NCBI RefSeq assembly: GCF_017349075.1
Contig: NZ_JAFMOF010000004.1
Location: 1,054,001-1,118,000, forward strand
Direction: 5' to 3'
DNA from: Streptomyces triculaminicus
GTDB lineage: Bacteria > Actinomycetota > Actinomycetes > Streptomycetales > Streptomycetaceae
DNA length: 64,000 bases
Positions 9,434 to 18,336 of this stretch are shown in pieces (within the stretch, counting starts at the first letter, position 1; each line of letters begins with the position of its first letter). Below the pieces are notes generated by a model. It saw nothing but the letters and a program-made list of their open reading frames with translations. It was not told where the DNA came from and searched no databases. The position numbers and the translations under genes are program-made.

Positions 9434-9436
<3 letters not shown>
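9248..9436. mobile_element. MITE-like element with 20-bp perfect terminal inverted repeats and TA duplication
   Basis: The core is 9250-9434 (185 bp). It begins GGGGGTGTCCGATGGGTCGG and ends with the exact reverse complement of those 20 bases; homology between the arms continues inward with a few mismatches to about 37 bp. A TA dinucleotide flanks each end (9248-9249 and 9435-9436), the target duplication typical of IS630/Tc1-mariner transposons. No ORF encodes a transposase, so it is non-autonomous. An internal hairpin (CTCCCAGC...GCTGGGGGAG) lies near 9380-9400. The right end overlaps the thiolase stop codon: the TAG on the minus strand is formed at the element boundary. Confidence 0.75.
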
Positions 9437-10648
<1,212 letters not shown>

Positions 10649-10708
10649 GGTCGTAAGCCTTTCGGGAGGCCGGAGGGGGCGGGGTTCCCCGCCGGGGGCG
10701 GGGGTGGG

Positions 10709-11851
10709 TCAGGAGAGCAGGGAACGGCCGATGATCTCCTTCATGATCTCGGTCGTGCCGCCGTAGATCGTCTGGATCCGGCCGTCGGTGAAGGCCTTCG
10801 CCACCGGGAATTCGGTCATGTAGCCGTAGCCGCCGTGCAGCTGCAGGCAGCGGTCGGCGACCCGCTTCTGCAGCTCGGTGGCCCACCACTTGGCCATCGA
10901 GGCGTGCACCGCGTCGAGCTCGCCGCGGTCGTGGTCGGTGATACAGCGGTCGAGGAAGGCGCGGGTGACGGCGCATTCGGTGGCCATCTCGGCGATCTCG
11001 AAGCGGATGTGCTGGAGCTTGGCCAGCGGCCGGCCGAAGGCCTCGCGCTCCTTGACGTACCGCGTGGTGGCCTCCAGCAGGTGCTCGGCCGCCGCGATCG
11101 CGCTCACGGCGATGCTCAGCCGCTCCTGGGGGAGGTTGCCCATCAGGTGGAGGAACGCGCCGTCGAGCTCGCCCAGGAGGTTCTCCTTGGGCACCCGGAC
11201 GTCGCGGAAGAAGAGCTCGGCGGTGTCCTGCGCCTTCTGGCCGATCTTGTCGAGGTTGCGGCCGCGCTCGAAGCCCGGCATGCCCCGCTCGACCACGAGC
11301 AGGCTCAGCCCCTTGGCCCCGCCCTCCGGCGTCGTCTTCGCCACGACGACGACCAGGTCGGCGAGGATGCCGTTGGAGATGAAGGTCTTCGAGCCGTTGA
11401 GCAGCCAGTGGTCGCCGCGGTCCTCGGCGGTCGTGCGGATGCCCTGCAGGTCCGAGCCCGCGCCCGGCTCGGTCATGGCGATGGCGCTGACGATCTCGCC
11501 CGAGCAGAAGCCGGGCAGCCAGCGGCGCTTCTGCTCGTCGGTGGAGAGCTTCGCCAGGTAGGGGCCGACCATGTCGTTGTGCAGCGGGACGGCGAGGCCG
11601 GCCGCTCCGGCCCGGGTGAACTCCTCGGCGAGCACGGCGCTGTAGCGGAAGTCGGGGTCGCCCCCGCCGCCGTACTCCTCGGGCACGGCCAGGCCCAGCA
11701 GCCCCTGCCGGCCGGCGGCCAGCCAGGCGTCGCGGGAGACGATGCCGTCCTCCTCCCAGCGCGCGTAGTGCGGGGCGACCTCGCGGGCGAGGAAGGCGCG
11801 CACGGTCTCCCGGAAGGCCTCGTGGTCGGGACTGAAGATCTGACGCTTCAT
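10709..11851 (-). CDS. Acyl-CoA dehydrogenase
   Basis: The 380-aa flavoprotein starts MKRQIFSPDHEAFRETVRAF at 11851 and has the usual length. Visible motifs are AMTEPGAGSDLQGIRT (signature 1), FISNGILADL and a C-terminal LHGGYGYMTEFPVAK. The catalytic Glu is probably in YGGTTEIMKEII. It introduces the trans-2 double bond in acyl-CoA substrates, passing electrons to ETF. It overlaps the upstream racemase gene by four bases (ATGA), so translation is coupled. The partner racemase suggests 2-methyl-branched acyl-CoA substrates. Confidence 0.95.
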   Translation of the reverse strand: MKRQIFSPDHEAFRETVRAFLAREVAPHYARWEEDGIVSRDAWLAAGRQGLLGLAVPEEYGGGGDPDFRYSAVLAEEFTRAGAAGLAVPLHNDMVGPYLAKLSTDEQKRRWLPGFCSGEIVSAIAMTEPGAGSDLQGIRTTAEDRGDHWLLNGSKTFISNGILADLVVVVAKTTPEGGAKGLSLLVVERGMPGFERGRNLDKIGQKAQDTAELFFRDVRVPKENLLGELDGAFLHLMGNLPQERLSIAVSAIAAAEHLLEATTRYVKEREAFGRPLAKLQHIRFEIAEMATECAVTRAFLDRCITDHDRGELDAVHASMAKWWATELQKRVADRCLQLHGGYGYMTEFPVAKAFTDGRIQTIYGGTTEIMKEIIGRSLLS

Positions 11852-13017
11852 CTGTTCGGGCTGCCTTTCTGCGGCTCGGTCTCCTCGAGGGCGTGTTCCC
11901 CGAGGCCGGGCACGTCCCAGTCGCGGGCCACCTCGGCGGTGTGGGCCCCCGGCCGGGCCGGCGGCCTGCGCAGGGAGCCGGGGGTCGCGGAGAAGCGCGG
12001 GGCGGGGGCGGGCTGGGTGATGCCGGCGTGCTCGGCGAACGTGCCGCGGGCGGCCAGGTGCGGGTGGCGGGGGGCCTCGCGCAGGGACAGGACGGGGGCC
12101 ACGCACGCGTCGGTGCCCTCGAAGATCTCGGTCCACTCGGCGCGGGTGTGCTGCCGGAAGCGCGCGGCGACGGCCGCCCGCAGCTCCTCCCAGCGGCCGG
12201 CGTCGGCGCGCGCGGCGGCCTGGGCGTCCTCGAGGCCCAGCAGGCGGGCGAACTCGGCGTAGAAGCGGGGTTCCAGCGCGCCGACGGCCATGTGGCCGCC
12301 GTCGGCGGTCTCGTACGTGCCGTAGAAGGGCACGCCTCCGTCGAGGAGGTTGGCGCCGCGCCGGTCCTGCCAGCCGCCGGCCGCCAGCATGGCGTGGATC
12401 ATCGCGGTGAGGTGGGCGGTGCCGTCGACGATGGCAGCGTCGACGACCTGTCCGGTGCCGGTGGCGCGCGCGTGCTGGAGGGCGGCGAGGACGCCGACGA
12501 CGAGGTAGAGGGAGCCGCCGGCGTAGTCGCCCAGGAGGTTGGCGGCGGGGTAGGGCGGCCCGTCGGCGGGGCCGGTCATGCCGAGGGCGCCGGTGACGGC
12601 GATGTAGCCGATGTCGTGCCCGGCGGCGTGGGCGAGGGGGCCCTGCTGGCCCCAGCCGGTCATCCGCCCGTAGACCAGGGCGGGGTTGCGGGCGAGCGCG
12701 GCGTCGGGGCCGACGCCGAGGCGTTCGGCGACGCCTGGGCGGTAGCCCTCGAGGAGGATGTCGGCCCGCCCGGCCAGGTCGAGCACGGCCGGGGGGCCGT
12801 CCGGGCTCTTGAGGTCGACGAGCACCGAGCGCTTGTTGCGGTTGGTGATGTCGTACGCCGGGTCGACGCCCAGGCCCGGGCCGCCGGGCCGGTCGACGCG
12901 TACGACGTCCGCGCCGAGGTCGGCGAGCAACATGGCGGCGAAGGGCCCCGGCCCGATGCCGGCGAGCTCGAGCACGCGCACTCCGGTGAGCGGACCGCTC
13001 GCCCTCGTCTCCGTCAT
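11848..13017 (-). CDS. CaiB/BaiF family protein, probable alpha-methylacyl-CoA racemase
   Basis: The 389-aa protein begins with the class III CoA-transferase fold (GVRVLELAGIGPGPFAAMLL, then ADVVRVDRPGG). It has GWGQQGPLAHAAGHDIGYIA around residues 120-140, which resembles the alpha-methylacyl-CoA racemase active site (His and Asp) rather than formyl-CoA transferases. Such racemases interconvert 2R- and 2S-methylacyl-CoA, so the S-specific acyl-CoA dehydrogenase can act. The immediate overlap with that dehydrogenase supports this role in branched-chain or sterol side-chain beta-oxidation. A CoA-transferase activity remains possible. It is the first gene of the operon. Confidence 0.85.
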   Translation of the reverse strand: MTETRASGPLTGVRVLELAGIGPGPFAAMLLADLGADVVRVDRPGGPGLGVDPAYDITNRNKRSVLVDLKSPDGPPAVLDLAGRADILLEGYRPGVAERLGVGPDAALARNPALVYGRMTGWGQQGPLAHAAGHDIGYIAVTGALGMTGPADGPPYPAANLLGDYAGGSLYLVVGVLAALQHARATGTGQVVDAAIVDGTAHLTAMIHAMLAAGGWQDRRGANLLDGGVPFYGTYETADGGHMAVGALEPRFYAEFARLLGLEDAQAAARADAGRWEELRAAVAARFRQHTRAEWTEIFEGTDACVAPVLSLREAPRHPHLAARGTFAEHAGITQPAPAPRFSATPGSLRRPPARPGAHTAEVARDWDVPGLGEHALEETEPQKGSPNR

Positions 13018-13121
13018 GCGGCCGCCCCCACATCCGATGCCTTATGACACAACTGCTGTAACAGTCGTGATGTCAGTGATGTTAAGAACGTGTTCCACCG
13101 TCCACAAGCCCCCTCCGCGCC
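13018..13121 (-). promoter_or_regulatory. Promoter region of the beta-oxidation operon with tandem 9-bp repeats
   Basis: This 104-bp AT-richer gap lies upstream of the racemase gene. Tandem repeats GTGATGTCA (13067-13075) and GTGATGTTA (13076-13084) abut a short dyad ACTG...CAGT at about 13052-13065. The arrangement looks like a regulator site overlapping the operon promoter. No regulator gene is adjacent. Confidence 0.35.
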
Positions 13122-13481
13122 TCATCGCGCGTCGAGTTGGGCGATGAGCCGCTTGGGGGCGATGACGCGGTAGCTCTCCTCGACCCAGTCGCAGAGCAGG
13201 CCGGCGGGTGCCCCGGCGAGCGGGACGCTCACCCAGCCGTGCCGGCCCAGCCCGTAGGCCGTGGGCGCGGCGCCGGGGACGGCCAGGGCGTGGCCGTGGG
13301 CCTCTTCGTCCTTGAGCTTGACGGAGATGCCGGGCGACTCCGTGTCCCCCTCGGAGCCGAGGAAGACGAAGATCTTCTTGTTGACCTTGACGACCGCGTC
13401 GTCACCCCAGGGGAACTCCTCGACGGCGCCGGGGAGGGAGAGGGCGAAGTCACGGACCTTCGTGCGCTGTGCGGCGGACAC
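13122..13481 (-). CDS. MmcQ/YjbR family protein
   Basis: The 119-aa protein begins VSAAQRTKVRDFALSLPGA. It continues with EEFPWGDDAVVKVNKKIFVFL and ends in RVIAPKRLIAQLD, the typical single-domain YjbR/MmcQ alpha-beta fold sometimes called CyaY-like DNA-binding. Molecular function is not established for the family. The GTG start at 13481 is chosen over upstream codons because GGAGG lies seven bases before it and the family fold starts there. It is convergent with nothing and lies 104 bp from the racemase start. Confidence 0.85.
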   Translation of the reverse strand: MSAAQRTKVRDFALSLPGAVEEFPWGDDAVVKVNKKIFVFLGSEGDTESPGISVKLKDEEAHGHALAVPGAAPTAYGLGRHGWVSVPLAGAPAGLLCDWVEESYRVIAPKRLIAQLDAR

Positions 13482-13612
13482 GGGGATGCCTCCAAAAGGC
13501 CGGGCGGGCGTGCTCTGGTGACGTCGATGGTGCCCCATGCCACTGACAACGCGGCCCGTGCGGCGCGCGGGCCGCCGGCCGGCGCACCCCGCGCCCGGTG
13601 GGCCGACGCCGC

Positions 13613-14536
13613 CTACAGCAGCCCGGCCTCCGCCAGCAGCCGCCGAACCCGCGCCACCGCGTGGTCCGGCAGGACCCGCAGCGGCGCGGCGGTGGCCGCG
13701 CACTCGATGACCCCGAGCGCCCGCAGCGCCGCCTTGAAGCCGCCCAGCGCCGCCGCGCTGCCGCTCATCTCCGCCGTGCCCCCGGCGTCGACCAGCGCGA
13801 ACAGCGCCGCGAGCCGGTCCTGTTCGGCGGCCGCCTCCGCCCAGCGCCCGGCCCGGGCGTGTTCGTACAGGCGCACGTAGCCCGCCGGGTCCACATTGCC
13901 CAGCCCCGGCACGACGCCGTCCGCGCCTGCCAGCAGCGCGGCGTCGACCGTCAGCTCGGAGCCGGTGAGCACCGCGAAGTCGTGGGCGCGCCCCCGCTCG
14001 CGCAGGGCGACCAGCAGCCGCCGCAGGGCGCCCAGGTCCCCGCTGCTGTCCTTGAGTCCGGCGAGCGTGCCGTCCTCGGCGAGCTCGAGCAGCGTCGGGG
14101 CCGAGAGCTTGCTGTGCACGGCGGAGGGGATGTCGTAGGCGAGCAGCGGCAGCCCGGCACCGGCCCGGACGCGCCGGAAGTGGTCCGCGACCTCGGCCGG
14201 ATGGGTGCCGGTGTAGAACGGCGCGGTGGCGACGAGCGCGTCGGCGCCCAGCGCGGCGGCCGCGCGGGCGTGGTCCAGGACGCGGGCGGTGGTCATGTCG
14301 ATGACCCCGGCCAGGACGGGCACCCGGCCGGCGACGGCCTCGACCGCCGCCGCCAGCGCGGCCGCGCGCTGAGCATCGGTCAGAAGGGCGCTCTCGCCGC
14401 TGGTCCCCAGGACGAAGACGGCATGGGCGCCGGCCGCCAGCACGTGCTCGACCAGGGAGCCGAGGGAACGCGTGTCGACCTCGCCGTCGGCGGTGAGCGG
14501 CGTGCAGAGCGGGGGGACGACCCCGGAGACGACCAC
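13613..14536 (-). CDS. Dihydrodipicolinate synthase family (DapA/NanA-like) aldolase
   Basis: The 307-aa protein is a class I aldolase TIM barrel. It has the GTSGESALL loop (the GTTGE equivalent, residues about 44-52), Tyr in LLAYDIPSAV and the Schiff-base Lys in AGLKDSSGD (about residue 162). These mark the pyruvate-dependent lyase/synthase superfamily. Since the genome presumably has a true DapA elsewhere and this copy is not in a lysine context, it could act on another 2-oxo-acid. The substrate is not predictable. The upstream endonuclease V gene is on the same strand, 31 bp away. Confidence 0.88.
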   Translation of the reverse strand: MVVSGVVPPLCTPLTADGEVDTRSLGSLVEHVLAAGAHAVFVLGTSGESALLTDAQRAAALAAAVEAVAGRVPVLAGVIDMTTARVLDHARAAAALGADALVATAPFYTGTHPAEVADHFRRVRAGAGLPLLAYDIPSAVHSKLSAPTLLELAEDGTLAGLKDSSGDLGALRRLLVALRERGRAHDFAVLTGSELTVDAALLAGADGVVPGLGNVDPAGYVRLYEHARAGRWAEAAAEQDRLAALFALVDAGGTAEMSGSAAALGGFKAALRALGVIECAATAAPLRVLPDHAVARVRRLLAEAGLL

Positions 14537-14567
14537 GCGCCGACTCTGGCCGACGGCCGGGGGCGCG

Positions 14568-15269
14568 TCAAGGGCGCCCGTGGCCGGCCAGCGCGCGCCG
14601 GCAGAGCGCGTCGGCGGCCCGGGTGGTCTCCGGCAGCCGGAAGCGCGGGGCCAGCCGCAGGACGTGCTCGCACGCCCGGTCGAGGCCGACGCGGTGGCCG
14701 ACGGAGACGAAGACCGGCTTGACGCCGGGCTGGGTGCGCAGCGCCCGCCCCACCTCCTCCTCGCCGTCCAGCAGCGGCGAGGCGTCGCCGCGCAGTGGTC
14801 CGGGCGGCTCGAAGCGGAAGGTGAAGGGGTTCTTCGCGACGCCGACGACCGGCAGGCCCGTCAGCACCCCGAGGTGGCTGGCCAGGCCGAAGCGGCGGGG
14901 GTGGGCGAGGCCGTAGCCGTCGCAGACGACGAGGCCGGGCGTGACGTCCAGCCGGGCGAGGGCGTCGAGGACGGTGGGGACCTCACGGAACGCCAGCAGG
15001 CCCGGCACATAGGGGAAGGAGACCCGGCCGACCGCCGTCGCCTCGGCGACGACGTCCAGCGTCGTGGCGTCGAGCGCGACGGCGGCCGCCGCGACGACGT
15101 CGCGCTCGTCGTCGTACGCGACGTCCACGCCGACCGCCACCAGGGGCGCGCCGGGCGGCGGCCCCGGCTCGTCCAGCACCACCCGCCCCCGCAACTCCTC
15201 CTGCACGGCGGTCGCTTCCGCCTCGGTGGTGGGCCAGTCGGGGGGCAGGGCGTACGGTGCGTCAGTCAT
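14568..15269 (-). CDS. nfi: Endonuclease V (deoxyinosine 3'-endonuclease)
   Basis: The 233-aa protein carries endonuclease V hallmarks. VGVDVAYDDE supplies a metal-binding Asp, FPYVPGLLAFREVP contains the PYIPGLLAFRE signature with its Glu, and LVVCDGYGLAHPRRFGLASH supplies another acidic ligand and the base-recognition loop. The conserved GVAKNPF follows. It nicks DNA at the second phosphodiester 3' to deoxyinosine during repair of deaminated adenine. Length matches the family (220-240). It is divergent from the YciI gene. Confidence 0.93.
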   Translation of the reverse strand: MTDAPYALPPDWPTTEAEATAVQEELRGRVVLDEPGPPPGAPLVAVGVDVAYDDERDVVAAAAVALDATTLDVVAEATAVGRVSFPYVPGLLAFREVPTVLDALARLDVTPGLVVCDGYGLAHPRRFGLASHLGVLTGLPVVGVAKNPFTFRFEPPGPLRGDASPLLDGEEEVGRALRTQPGVKPVFVSVGHRVGLDRACEHVLRLAPRFRLPETTRAADALCRRALAGHGRP

Positions 15270-15352
15270 GGTGCCCCCACGCTAAGGGACACGCGCGCCA
15301 CGCCCGTCGGCGGGCGCCCTTCCCCGCCGGGCCGCGGCGTAGCCTGTCGATC

Positions 15353-15652
15353 ATGTTTGTACTGGAACTGACCTACATCGCTCCGATCGACCGCATCGAC
15401 GCCGCCATGGCCGAGCACGTCGCCTGGCTGGACGCCCACTACGCGTCCGGCGTCTTCATCGCCTCCGGCCGCAAGGTGCCCCGCGACGGCGGGATCATCC
15501 TGGCCCTCGGCGACGACCGGTCGAAGATCGAGGAGATCACCCAGAGCGATCCCTTCACCGTGGCGGGCGTGTGCGACTACACGATCACGGAGTTCATCCC
15601 GACGAAGACCTCGGAGGCGATGGAGTCCTACCGCCAGGAGCTGCCCTCCTGA
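15353..15652 (+). CDS. YciI family protein
   Basis: The 99-aa protein begins MFVLELTYIAPIDRIDAAMAEH and has the ferredoxin-like dimeric alpha-beta barrel pattern. The conserved His of MAEHVAWLDAHY and Asp of QSDPFTVAGVCDY are the putative acid-base pair of YciI proteins. The cellular role is unknown. The start at 15353 was chosen because upstream in-frame codons are non-coding and the family begins with this hydrophobic strand. Confidence 0.9.
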   Translation: MFVLELTYIAPIDRIDAAMAEHVAWLDAHYASGVFIASGRKVPRDGGIILALGDDRSKIEEITQSDPFTVAGVCDYTITEFIPTKTSEAMESYRQELPS

Positions 15653-15680
15653 GGCGAGGCGGGCCCCGCCGCCACGCGCC

Positions 15681-16760
15681 CTACCGCCCCGTGCCGAGGC
15701 GCGCGGCGCGCCCCTTCTCCCCGGCCGCCCAGCAGGCGCCGTCGGGCGCGCAGGCGACCGTGTCGTACGACCCGGTGTCGAAGCCGTGCCACTGACGGCC
15801 GCCGTCCGTGCTGACCTCGCTGCCGGTCGGGCCGACGGCCACCGCCGTGGCGCGGCCGCGCGGCAGCCAGGCGACGCCGGAGCGGTAGGCGGCCGGCGGG
15901 CGGGGCGCCGTCGTCCAGTGGCGGCCGCCGTCGCCGCTGAGGGCCGCGGCGGCCGGCGACGGCTGCCCGGTGCGGTAGTCGCCGCCGACGGCCAGTCCGT
16001 GCGCGCGGTCGCGGAAGGCGAGGGCGAACACGCCGCGGGCGGGGTCGCCGGCCGGTACGGGTGTCGTGGTGGCCGTCCAGGTGCGGCCCCGGTCGGCGGA
16101 GTGCAGCACGCGGGAGGCGGCCGCACCGCCGGTGGCGATCCACGCGTCGCGGCCGCCGGAGCTCACCACGCACTGGCCGCTCGCGGCGAAGGCGGCCTCG
16201 CCGGGCAGGGCGGCGGGCATCCCCCCGTCGGGCGCCGGGCGCCAGCTGCGCCCGCCGTCGCCGGTGGCCAGGATGCGGAACCTGCCGTCGACGGGGTCGC
16301 CCAGCGCGATGCCGTGCCGGCGGTCGAAGAACGTCACACAGTCGTAGAAGGCCCTCGGGTCGGTGTTGCGGAAGGTCTCGGTCCAGCTCGCCCCGCCGTC
16401 GTCGGTGCGCAGGATCCGCGAGGCCTCGCCCTCGCCGATGGCCAGGACCACCGCGTGCCGCGCGTCGAACGCCTCGACGTCGCGGAACTCCAGGCCGCCC
16501 GCGCCCGGCGGCGAGACGTCGCGCCAGCTGCGGCCGCCGTCCCGGGTGAGCAGGACCGTCCCCTTGGTGCCCGCCAGCCACGCCGTGGAGCGGCCGACGG
16601 CCGCCAGCCCCCGGAAGCGGGCGTCGGTGCCGGTGTCCTTGGTCTCCCAGGACAGCGGGTGCGGGGCGGCCTGCGCCGAGGGCGCCGTCCCCACCAGGGC
16701 GAGGGCGGCCCCGCAGGCCCCCGCCAGTACTGCGCGCAACGTCTTCCCCATCCGCTTCAT
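15681..16760 (-). CDS. Secreted BNR/YCF48-like beta-propeller protein
   Basis: The 359-aa protein has a Sec signal peptide (about residues 1-31, ending AQA). Repeats then carry Asp-box-like motifs (TRDGGRSWRD, TDDGGASWTE, TGDGGRSWRP, SADRGRTWTA, SGDGGRHWTT, STDGGRQWHG). Six such motifs predict a six- or seven-bladed propeller of the BNR/photosystem-stability-factor HCF136 type. Sialidase catalytic residues are not apparent, so an enzymatic role is doubtful; annotators often label these oxidoreductases without evidence. It faces the YciI gene convergently. Confidence 0.85.
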   Translation of the reverse strand: MKRMGKTLRAVLAGACGAALALVGTAPSAQAAPHPLSWETKDTGTDARFRGLAAVGRSTAWLAGTKGTVLLTRDGGRSWRDVSPPGAGGLEFRDVEAFDARHAVVLAIGEGEASRILRTDDGGASWTETFRNTDPRAFYDCVTFFDRRHGIALGDPVDGRFRILATGDGGRSWRPAPDGGMPAALPGEAAFAASGQCVVSSGGRDAWIATGGAAASRVLHSADRGRTWTATTTPVPAGDPARGVFALAFRDRAHGLAVGGDYRTGQPSPAAAALSGDGGRHWTTAPRPPAAYRSGVAWLPRGRATAVAVGPTGSEVSTDGGRQWHGFDTGSYDTVACAPDGACWAAGEKGRAARLGTGR

Positions 16761-17052
16761 GAGGGGGGAAGCTAGCGGAGCGGCGGCGACGCGTCCACGA
16801 CAAGAAACGGACGGTGTTGCCGGGGCGGCAGTGAGCCCGGGCGACGCAAAACAACGCTTGATGACGCCAGCCTTGCCGTAATTCCTTCAAGTTCATTGAC
16901 GTAGAAGGCAAATGTCTTCTTTTAAAAGGGCAGTGATACAGCTCACGCTCGAATCATGTGCACTACGGCGATCGTTCACTCGTCTCACCACACGAGGACG
17001 TCGTAACGGCACGGAAGAGCACCACCGGAAAACGACCGCAAGGGAGCTGGCG

Positions 17053-17466
17053 TTGTCCACTGTCATCGAACAGGCTGTCCAGGCACGGATCATCGCGTCG
17101 GCCCCGCCGTCCCGGACGGTTCCCGCGCGCCTGCTGTACCGGCGCTCCGACCCCTTCGCCGTGCGCGTGGCCTTCCCCCCGGCGGCCTCCCTCGACGGGG
17201 CGGACGTCGAATGGGCCTTCGCCCGCGAGCTGCTGGCGCGGGGCCTGCTGCGCTCGGCGGGCGGCGGCGACGTACGGGTGTGGCCGTGCGGCCCGCACCG
17301 CACGGTGCTGGAGTTCCACGCGCCGGAGGGCGTGGCCATGGTACAGATCGACACCCCCGAACTGCGGGCGTTCCTCGCCCGCACCTACACGCTGGTGCCG
17401 GTGGGCGGCGAGGGCGGTCACCTCGACGTGGACAGCGACCTGGCGGCCCTGCTGCGCCAGGCCTGA
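17053..17466 (+). CDS. SsgA-like sporulation/cell-division regulator (SALP)
   Basis: The 137-aa protein begins STVIEQAVQARIIAS after a TTG start (17053-17055) that follows AGGGAG by six bases. Upstream in-frame codons are basic and non-coding in style. Family marks are YRRSDPFAVRVAFP, VEWAFARELLARGL and GDVRVWPCG, then VLEFHAPEG. SALPs occur only in sporulating actinomycetes, where SsgB recruits FtsZ and others steer wall turnover or septum dissolution. The N-terminus resembles what I recall of the SsgD-type paralogue, but the subtype needs alignment. It stands alone with an AT-rich upstream stretch (about 16850-16960) that is probably its promoter region. Confidence 0.9.
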   Translation: MSTVIEQAVQARIIASAPPSRTVPARLLYRRSDPFAVRVAFPPAASLDGADVEWAFARELLARGLLRSAGGGDVRVWPCGPHRTVLEFHAPEGVAMVQIDTPELRAFLARTYTLVPVGGEGGHLDVDSDLAALLRQA

Positions 17467-17470
17467 GGGG

Positions 17471-17513
17471 GCGCCCCGTCCGGGCCGCGACCGACGCGGC
17501 CCGGACGGGGCGC
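17471..17513. terminator. Bidirectional terminator between SsgA-like and pyrophosphatase genes
   Basis: Perfect 18-bp arms (17471-17488 and 17496-17513) close a 7-nt loop. It fills the whole gap between the two convergent stop codons. Confidence 0.85.
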
Positions 17514-18014
17514 TCACCAGCGCGCGCCCTCCCCCGCCCGCTCGGCCCGTACGCGCGAGGCGACGATCTCGGTCTCCGCGGCGTCCCGGCCCGCCCAGCG
17601 GGCGGCCTCCACCGACTTGCCCGGCTCGAGCTCCTTGTAGACCTCGAAGAAGTGCTGGATCTCCAGCCGGTCGAACTCCGGCAGATGCCGCAGATCCCTC
17701 AGGTGCTCGTGCCGCGGATCCCCGGACGGCACGCACAACACCTTGTCGTCCGCCCCCCGTTCGTCACGCATCCGGAAGAGCCCGATCGCCCGGCACCGGA
17801 TGACGATGCCGGGAAAGGTCGGATCGCCCGCCAGCACGAGCGCGTCCAGCGGCTCCCCGTCGGCGCCGAGGGTTTTGTCGATGTAGCCGTAGTCGGCCGG
17901 GTAGCGGGTCGAGGTGAACAGCATCCGGTCCAGCCGGATTCGCCCCGACGCGTGGTCCATCTCGTACTTGTTGCGGCTGCCTTGCGGGATCTCCACGACG
18001 ACGTCGAAGTCCAT
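17514..18014 (-). CDS. ppa: Inorganic pyrophosphatase (family I)
   Basis: The 166-aa protein begins MDFDVVVEIPQGSRNKYE, a standard family I start. It has PADYGYI and the metal-binding DGEPLDALVL block, then PGIVIRCRAIGLFRM. It hydrolyses pyrophosphate to two phosphates in the cytosol. The ATG at 18014 is preceded by GGAGGA seven bases upstream; an upstream in-frame ATG would add a non-homologous extension and was not used. Length matches bacterial enzymes (about 165-178). Confidence 0.95.
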   Translation of the reverse strand: MDFDVVVEIPQGSRNKYEMDHASGRIRLDRMLFTSTRYPADYGYIDKTLGADGEPLDALVLAGDPTFPGIVIRCRAIGLFRMRDERGADDKVLCVPSGDPRHEHLRDLRHLPEFDRLEIQHFFEVYKELEPGKSVEAARWAGRDAAETEIVASRVRAERAGEGARW

Positions 18015-18336
18015 GGGGGCTCCTCCGGAAAGAGGCGGCGGGATCAACCATGGTGGCGCGAACCGGCCTACGAGCGCCATGGCGCCTCCGGCGGGGCCCC
18101 GGTGGGGTGCGGGTGCGCCGCCGTACGCCCTGCGAGCGGCTGGGGGAGTTCCGCGGGTGCCGCACGGCGGTGTTCGACGGATGCCGCAGGGCGCCCTGCG
18201 GGCGTCCGGGGGCGGCGGGTGCCGCAGGGCCGGCCCGGACGGCCGCCTCGCGAGGCAGACGGCGTCAGGCCCGGGGCCGAGCCCGGATCCGGCCGTTCAT
18301 CCGTCCGGTGCCGGCCGCCGCCTCACGGCCCGTCAG
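18015..18336. other. 322-bp intergenic region without a credible gene; contains an 18-bp palindrome
   Basis: The stretch lies upstream of the pyrophosphatase and downstream of the DMT permease, both on the minus strand. It is extremely GC-rich with repeated GGGTGCCGCA/GGATGCCGCA words. A perfect palindrome CCGCAGGGCGCCCTGCGG occupies 18184-18201 and may act as permease terminator. No coding signal with a ribosome-binding site is seen. Confidence 0.6.

Noticed and set aside
15681..16760. Sialidase or oxidoreductase activity for the BNR protein
   Set aside because: Asp boxes alone show only a propeller; the catalytic Arg/Glu/Tyr set was not found.
16850..16960. AT-rich patch, candidate horizontally acquired or RNA gene
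   Set aside because: Too short, with no RNA fold or ORF evident; best read as the promoter region of the SsgA-like gene.
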